Shown piece by piece: positions 60,478 through 64,000 of a stretch of DNA of 64,000 nucleotides; positions within the stretch are counted from its first letter, which is position 1, and every line of letters begins with the position of its first letter. The position numbers and the translations under genes were made by a program. The notes below the pieces were generated by a model, which saw only the letters and a list, made by a program, of their open reading frames with translations, was not told where the DNA came from and did not search any database. The DNA is from Chloracidobacterium sp. (GTDB lineage Bacteria; Acidobacteriota; Blastocatellia; Pyrinomonadales; Pyrinomonadaceae). Where the stretch lies: assembly GCA_016716305.1 (NCBI GenBank), contig JADJWP010000002.1, positions 990,501 through 1,054,500 on the forward strand. Direction: 5' to 3'.

Positions 60478-61647
60478 CTAAGAGGATTTAGTCTGCGAGA
60501 GGAATCGTTCTAATAAGTCTTTGATCAAAAACGGGTCGATGTTCGCGCTGTCTACGATCACCGGTTTACCGATACCACCTAACAAGATCCATTGGAGCGA
60601 TCTGCCTATTACCTTCTTGTCGAATGCGAACGCAGCAATGATATCCGAAGGCTCGATGTGGTCGATCGCAGGCAACTGCCCTAGCCGATGAACAACATCG
60701 TACAACAAGTTTATATCATCCGATGCCAATAATTCAAGCCTTTTCGACAATTCTGCGGCGAACAAGATACCGTAACCAACCGCTTCACCGTGCAGCAAGT
60801 ATTTGAAATCCGTTACTTTCTCGAGTGCGTGTGCAAAAGTGTGCCCAAAATTGAGAACCTTCCTGGAATATCTGTTGTTATTACCAGCCGATTCGCGTTC
60901 ATCTGCCATTACGATCTTGGCCTTGAACGTGATCTGGTCGGCGATAAGCTTCGAGAGTGCTGAATCACGTCCGCTTAGATCGCCGGTGGCCAACAGTCCG
61001 TTTAATGGATATCGGTGAAGAAATTCTTCCGTTCGGCGAAACAGTTCTTTACCGCCGACCGCTCCTTGTTTGATGGCCTCACAGAAGCCAGCCCTCATCT
61101 CTCTCGGCGGGAGCGATCTGAGGGTATCGATATCGGCGTAGACGCCGGTAGGCTGATAAAACGCGCCGACCATGTTCTTTCCATACTTGGTGTTGATCCC
61201 GGTCTTCCCGCCGACTGATGAATCGACCATCGCCATCAATGTAGTAGGTAATTGAAAGAACCTGATTCCGCGGAGATGGATCGCGGCAGCAAATCCGGCG
61301 AGATCGCCGACGACACCACCGCCGAGGGCGACGATCACATCGGTTCGCGAGATTCGTTCAGACCCGAGAAAATCAAGCACTGACTCGGCGGTCCTAAGAG
61401 TTTTATATTTCTCGCCGTCCCCGATCAGAAAGGTCGATACCGTAAACCCGGCTTCCTCCAGGCTTCGTTCGATGACATCCCCAAAAAGCCTATTTACTCG
61501 TCGGTTAGAGATGATCACGGCCCTTTCGGCCGAATCGCCCGCAACAGATCGGATCCGGGCGCCCGAAGTCGCCAAAAGACCGCTACCCACGGACACATCG
61601 TAGCTGTGCTCCTGTACGGACAGGTTGATCGGTATTTCGTAGATCAT
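60478..61647 (-). CDS. aroB: 3-Dehydroquinate synthase
   Basis: 389 residues. NAD and substrate motifs are intact: GGGVVGDLAGFAAA, QLPTTLMAMVDSSVGGKTG. The zinc ligands lie in ADERESAG and LNFGHTFAHALE and HGEAVGYGILFA. It turns DAHP into 3-dehydroquinate in the shikimate pathway. The stop of glmM lies 34 bases upstream, so the two are probably co-transcribed. Slightly longer than the usual 360 residues. Confidence 0.95.
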   Translation of the reverse strand: MIYEIPINLSVQEHSYDVSVGSGLLATSGARIRSVAGDSAERAVIISNRRVNRLFGDVIERSLEEAGFTVSTFLIGDGEKYKTLRTAESVLDFLGSERISRTDVIVALGGGVVGDLAGFAAAIHLRGIRFFQLPTTLMAMVDSSVGGKTGINTKYGKNMVGAFYQPTGVYADIDTLRSLPPREMRAGFCEAIKQGAVGGKELFRRTEEFLHRYPLNGLLATGDLSGRDSALSKLIADQITFKAKIVMADERESAGNNNRYSRKVLNFGHTFAHALEKVTDFKYLLHGEAVGYGILFAAELSKRLELLASDDINLLYDVVHRLGQLPAIDHIEPSDIIAAFAFDKKVIGRSLQWILLGGIGKPVIVDSANIDPFLIKDLLERFLSQTKSS

Positions 61648-61681
61648 TCAGCGTGTAAAAGAAAGTGCACAGATCACCAAT

Positions 61682-63064
61682 CTAACCGATGGCCTTTGCG
61701 ATCACGGCAGCTAAACGCTTCGCTTGCTCTTCGATAGCCGACTGATCCGCTCCTTCGATCATCACGCGAGCAAGTTTTTCAGTGCCCGAATAACGCAGCA
61801 ACAGCCTTCCTTTACCTTCGAGTTCCCTTTCGATCTCGTTTGAGGCGTTCATGATCGCTTCGACCTCGTCGAATGGCTGCTTGTCTCGCACCGGTACGTT
61901 TACAAGGATCTGCGGATAACGTACAAACCCTTTCACCGCCTCAGAAGCCGACGTCCCGCGTTCGTTGATAGCTTTCAACAGGAGCATTGCGGTCATCATC
62001 CCGTCACCGACAAGGCTGATCTCCGGGAAAATAATGTGGCCCGACTGTTCGCCGCCGATCTCTGAGCCGGAACGAATGAGTTCGTCAAGCACGAATTTGT
62101 CACCCACGCTGACTCGAAGCATCGAGATGCCCCGAGATCTCAATGCGAGTTCGAGACCGATGTTGCTCATCACAGTTGCAACAACCGTCTTGTTGACCAG
62201 CCTGCCATGATCAGCGAGGTAGTTGGCCAAAACCCAGAGCGTTGCATCGCCATCGACCAATTCACCGTTCTCATCAACAAAAAGAGATCGATCGGCATCT
62301 CCGTCAAATGCGATACCGATATCGGCACCGGTTTCCGTGACATGCTTCCGAAGGTTATCAATGTGAAGGGAGCCACAATCGCGATTGATATTCCGGCCGT
62401 CAGGAGAAATGTGGAGCGCGGCAACCTCGGCGCCAAATCGAGCAAAAAGGGCGGGCGCGAGCCCGGAAGCGGCCCCATTCGCACAATCAACGACGATCTT
62501 CTTCCCGCCGAGGTCAAGTTTTGAAAATCTCGATTCGATGCTGTTCAAATACGAGTTTTGAAACTCCTCTGCACGCTCGGTGTGCCAACTTGAAGGATCG
62601 GGTGAATTAGGCGTTATGATCTCATGCTTTAGCTGATCCGCAATTTCGGATTCGATCGCCCTCTCCAGATCGTCGTCGGCCTTCTTGCCTGTGGGGAAAA
62701 ATATCTTGATGCCGTTATCTTGATACGGATTGTGGGATGCACTGACGACGATCCCGGCATCAAAACCAAACTCTTTTGTCAGAAATGCGATGCCTGGCGT
62801 CGTGATCACTCCCGCAGATTCACATTCGGCGTCAGCCGCAGACAATCCGAAATGCAGCCCGCGTTCGATCGCTTCGCCCGACTCTCGTGTGTCGCGACCG
62901 GTAATGACCCTTGGTACTCGTCCAATTCGATACGCCAGATTTCGCGCCAAAGATCCGCCGATAAGTGCGATCGTTGTCGGATCAAGCGGGAATTCATTCG
63001 AACGTCCGCGAATACCATCGGTTCCAAAAAACCTTTCTGATATTGCGTTTGTGGGATAATTCAT
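61682..63064 (-). CDS. glmM: Phosphoglucosamine mutase
   Basis: 460 residues from the ATG at 63064. GTDGIRGRSNEFPLDP is the opening loop, and the phosphoserine is Ser110 in VVSASHNPYQDNG. The Mg2+ loop is FDGDADRSLFVD, with sugar specificity loop GGEQSGHIIFPE and phosphate loop RYSGTEKLARVMIEG. It converts glucosamine 6-phosphate to glucosamine 1-phosphate for UDP-GlcNAc, the precursor of peptidoglycan and lipid A. No clear ribosome site is visible. Confidence 0.95.
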   Translation of the reverse strand: MNYPTNAISERFFGTDGIRGRSNEFPLDPTTIALIGGSLARNLAYRIGRVPRVITGRDTRESGEAIERGLHFGLSAADAECESAGVITTPGIAFLTKEFGFDAGIVVSASHNPYQDNGIKIFFPTGKKADDDLERAIESEIADQLKHEIITPNSPDPSSWHTERAEEFQNSYLNSIESRFSKLDLGGKKIVVDCANGAASGLAPALFARFGAEVAALHISPDGRNINRDCGSLHIDNLRKHVTETGADIGIAFDGDADRSLFVDENGELVDGDATLWVLANYLADHGRLVNKTVVATVMSNIGLELALRSRGISMLRVSVGDKFVLDELIRSGSEIGGEQSGHIIFPEISLVGDGMMTAMLLLKAINERGTSASEAVKGFVRYPQILVNVPVRDKQPFDEVEAIMNASNEIERELEGKGRLLLRYSGTEKLARVMIEGADQSAIEEQAKRLAAVIAKAIG

Positions 63065-63141
63065 ATGAGTCAAAAACAACAATTTATACAGTAAAACCGT
63101 TGACTCGTAAAACGCAAGAACGTCATAATCCTTGATTGTGG

Positions 63142-63171
63142 ATAGTATAAATTTTCATTGCAGGTTGACAA
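63142..63171 (-). promoter_or_regulatory. Possible promoter of glmM
   Basis: On the minus strand TTGTCA, 18 bases, TACTAT. The -35 is inside a small palindrome, GGTTG A CAACC (63163-63173). The distance to the glmM ATG is about 78 bases. Confidence 0.4.
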
Positions 63172-63261
63172 CCAAAACCATATTAAGGGAATCTATTCTC
63201 TGAGGGATGTTCACCCCCAAAGCGATCGTTCAAGGTTTACCACTCTCCTTTAAAATAGATT

Positions 63262-64000
63262 ATGAAAATTGCGGGATATAGCGCCCTGCTGGCGGTTTTC
63301 GGTATTGCTGCTTCGGCATCTACTTCAGCCCAGGGTGTCAATGTCGGTGACCGGAAATTTAAGGTCGTTGTGTCGGACACGGTGAAGGTAAAGCCCGCGA
63401 CCGCGGGCCCCAAAGCTGTTCCGACCCCAATGGTGGTCGGTCGTACCAGAATAGCCACGGAACCGAAGGCAGCCGAAACCCTCGTTTCGACCCGGTCGCC
63501 GTCAACCGACGACAGGTCGCTCTCTTTTCGCGAGATCAAGAGTAAGATTGCCGAAGCCAAGCGGCAGATGCAAACACGACCGATCGCAACTTCCTCGGTC
63601 GGCAGTGTTTTTGAGGGCATCGAGATCGTACGAATCGCTTTTCATGACTGGCGTTCTGACGAGATCGATTATGCCGTGATCACCAAAGAGGCGTTCCTTT
63701 CGACCGCTGAAGACAAAGTCGTGACATCGCAGAATGGCCGTAACCTGACGATCCGTACGATCCGTGGGAACGGTGTCAACACGCCGATAACCGTAACTGA
63801 TAATACAGGAATGCAGCATCTTCCGCTTATGGTTCAGTATCCGGTTGTTCGCAATGGCAAATATATCGAAACGGCATATTATATGTCGACCCATCCGGGT
63901 CTTGTCACGACCGAGGTTGTCAATGCCGGCCGGATCTACGTTAGAAATGTGATCGAGATCGCCCGTGAGCGTTTGAGATCTCGTGGGATACTTATTCAGC
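63262..64000 (+). CDS. Secreted protein of unknown function, cut by the window end
   Basis: The frame starts at ATG 63262 and is open to the last base, at least 246 residues. A signal peptide is evident (MKIAGYSALLAVFGIAASAS, cleaved about AQG). A Pro/Val-rich linker follows, with a basic helix FREIKSKIAEAKRQMQ at about residue 95. A domain starting near residue 115 (GSVFEGIEIVRIAFHDWRSD) contains alternating beta strands. It has no recognised family in the visible part. No strong ribosome site is seen, and the start was chosen for the signal peptide. Confidence 0.7.
   Translation, partial: MKIAGYSALLAVFGIAASASTSAQGVNVGDRKFKVVVSDTVKVKPATAGPKAVPTPMVVGRTRIATEPKAAETLVSTRSPSTDDRSLSFREIKSKIAEAKRQMQTRPIATSSVGSVFEGIEIVRIAFHDWRSDEIDYAVITKEAFLSTAEDKVVTSQNGRNLTIRTIRGNGVNTPITVTDNTGMQHLPLMVQYPVVRNGKYIETAYYMSTHPGLVTTEVVNAGRIYVRNVIEIARERLRSRGILIQ

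Noticed and set aside
1..64000. High frequency of GATC and CGATCG-type words
   Set aside because: It is explained by the strong use of ATC for Ile and GAT/GAC/CGA codons in coding frames; no clustering suggests an origin or special sites.
1..64000. tRNA, rRNA, CRISPR, prophage or transposon
   Set aside because: No cloverleaf-like T-loop motifs, repeat-spacer arrays, transposase or integrase motifs were found in either strand.

Overview
The window looks like part of an Acidobacteriota chromosome, probably class Blastocatellia. This is inferred from gene content. It carries three proteins with the VWA domain typical of acidobacteria (TIGR03436-like), a complete alternative complex III (ACIII) plus caa3-type oxidase operon, and a mix of housekeeping genes of moderate GC. 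I see no rRNA, tRNA, CRISPR array, phage or insertion sequence. Almost everything is ordinary chromosomal core.

Layout. 1-3.4 kb: end of an ECF sigma factor, its double zinc-finger anti-sigma factor, a zinc-finger membrane protein, a 70-residue membrane protein, and an M23 peptidase behind a long structured-looking leader. 3.4-4.9 kb: two AT-leaning unknown genes and a 381-bp gap. 4.9-8.6 kb: S46 dipeptidyl-peptidase, tetraheme cytochrome, monofunctional transglycosylase. 8.7-16.8 kb: glgC, two VWA proteins, a serine hydrolase, a small conserved protein, a Gfo/Idh/MocA oxidoreductase and an ArnT-like glycosyltransferase. 16.8-24.7 kb: tsaC, an overlooked 21-residue membrane peptide gene with its own terminator, uvrC, a K+/H+ antiporter, thymidine kinase and small proteins. 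24.8-35.2 kb: a central-carbon block (iPGM homologue, eno, a GH15 glucoamylase-like enzyme, pyk) mixed with a CorC-type membrane protein, a NifU-like scaffold, a thioredoxin-like lipoprotein and a NUDIX hydrolase. 35.3-41.5 kb: a putative SRPBCC/FMN-reductase/CCC1 operon, a radical SAM enzyme, and a LolA-like/ABC/lipoprotein cluster. 41.6-55.5 kb: one long minus-strand respiratory operon in the order actA-B-C-D-E-F, unknown membrane gene, sco, ctaC-D-E-F. It encodes a full quinol-to-oxygen electron path. 55.6-64 kb: a ROK protein, a third VWA protein, a B12-binding-type radical SAM enzyme, glmM-aroB and a truncated secreted protein.

Most notable points. (1) The intact iPGM homologue at 24810-26354 has lost the catalytic serine position, all three ligands of metal site 1 and one more ligand of site 2, which suggests a conserved pseudoenzyme or a new function. 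(2) The 21-residue gene at 17937-18002 resembles the hydrophobic tail of a type IV pilin leader region. (3) The ROK protein lacks the zinc motif, and one VWA protein has a degenerate metal site. (4) The M23 peptidase mRNA has a roughly 175-nt leader with three consecutive hairpins. All family names come from reading motifs by eye; no database search was possible.
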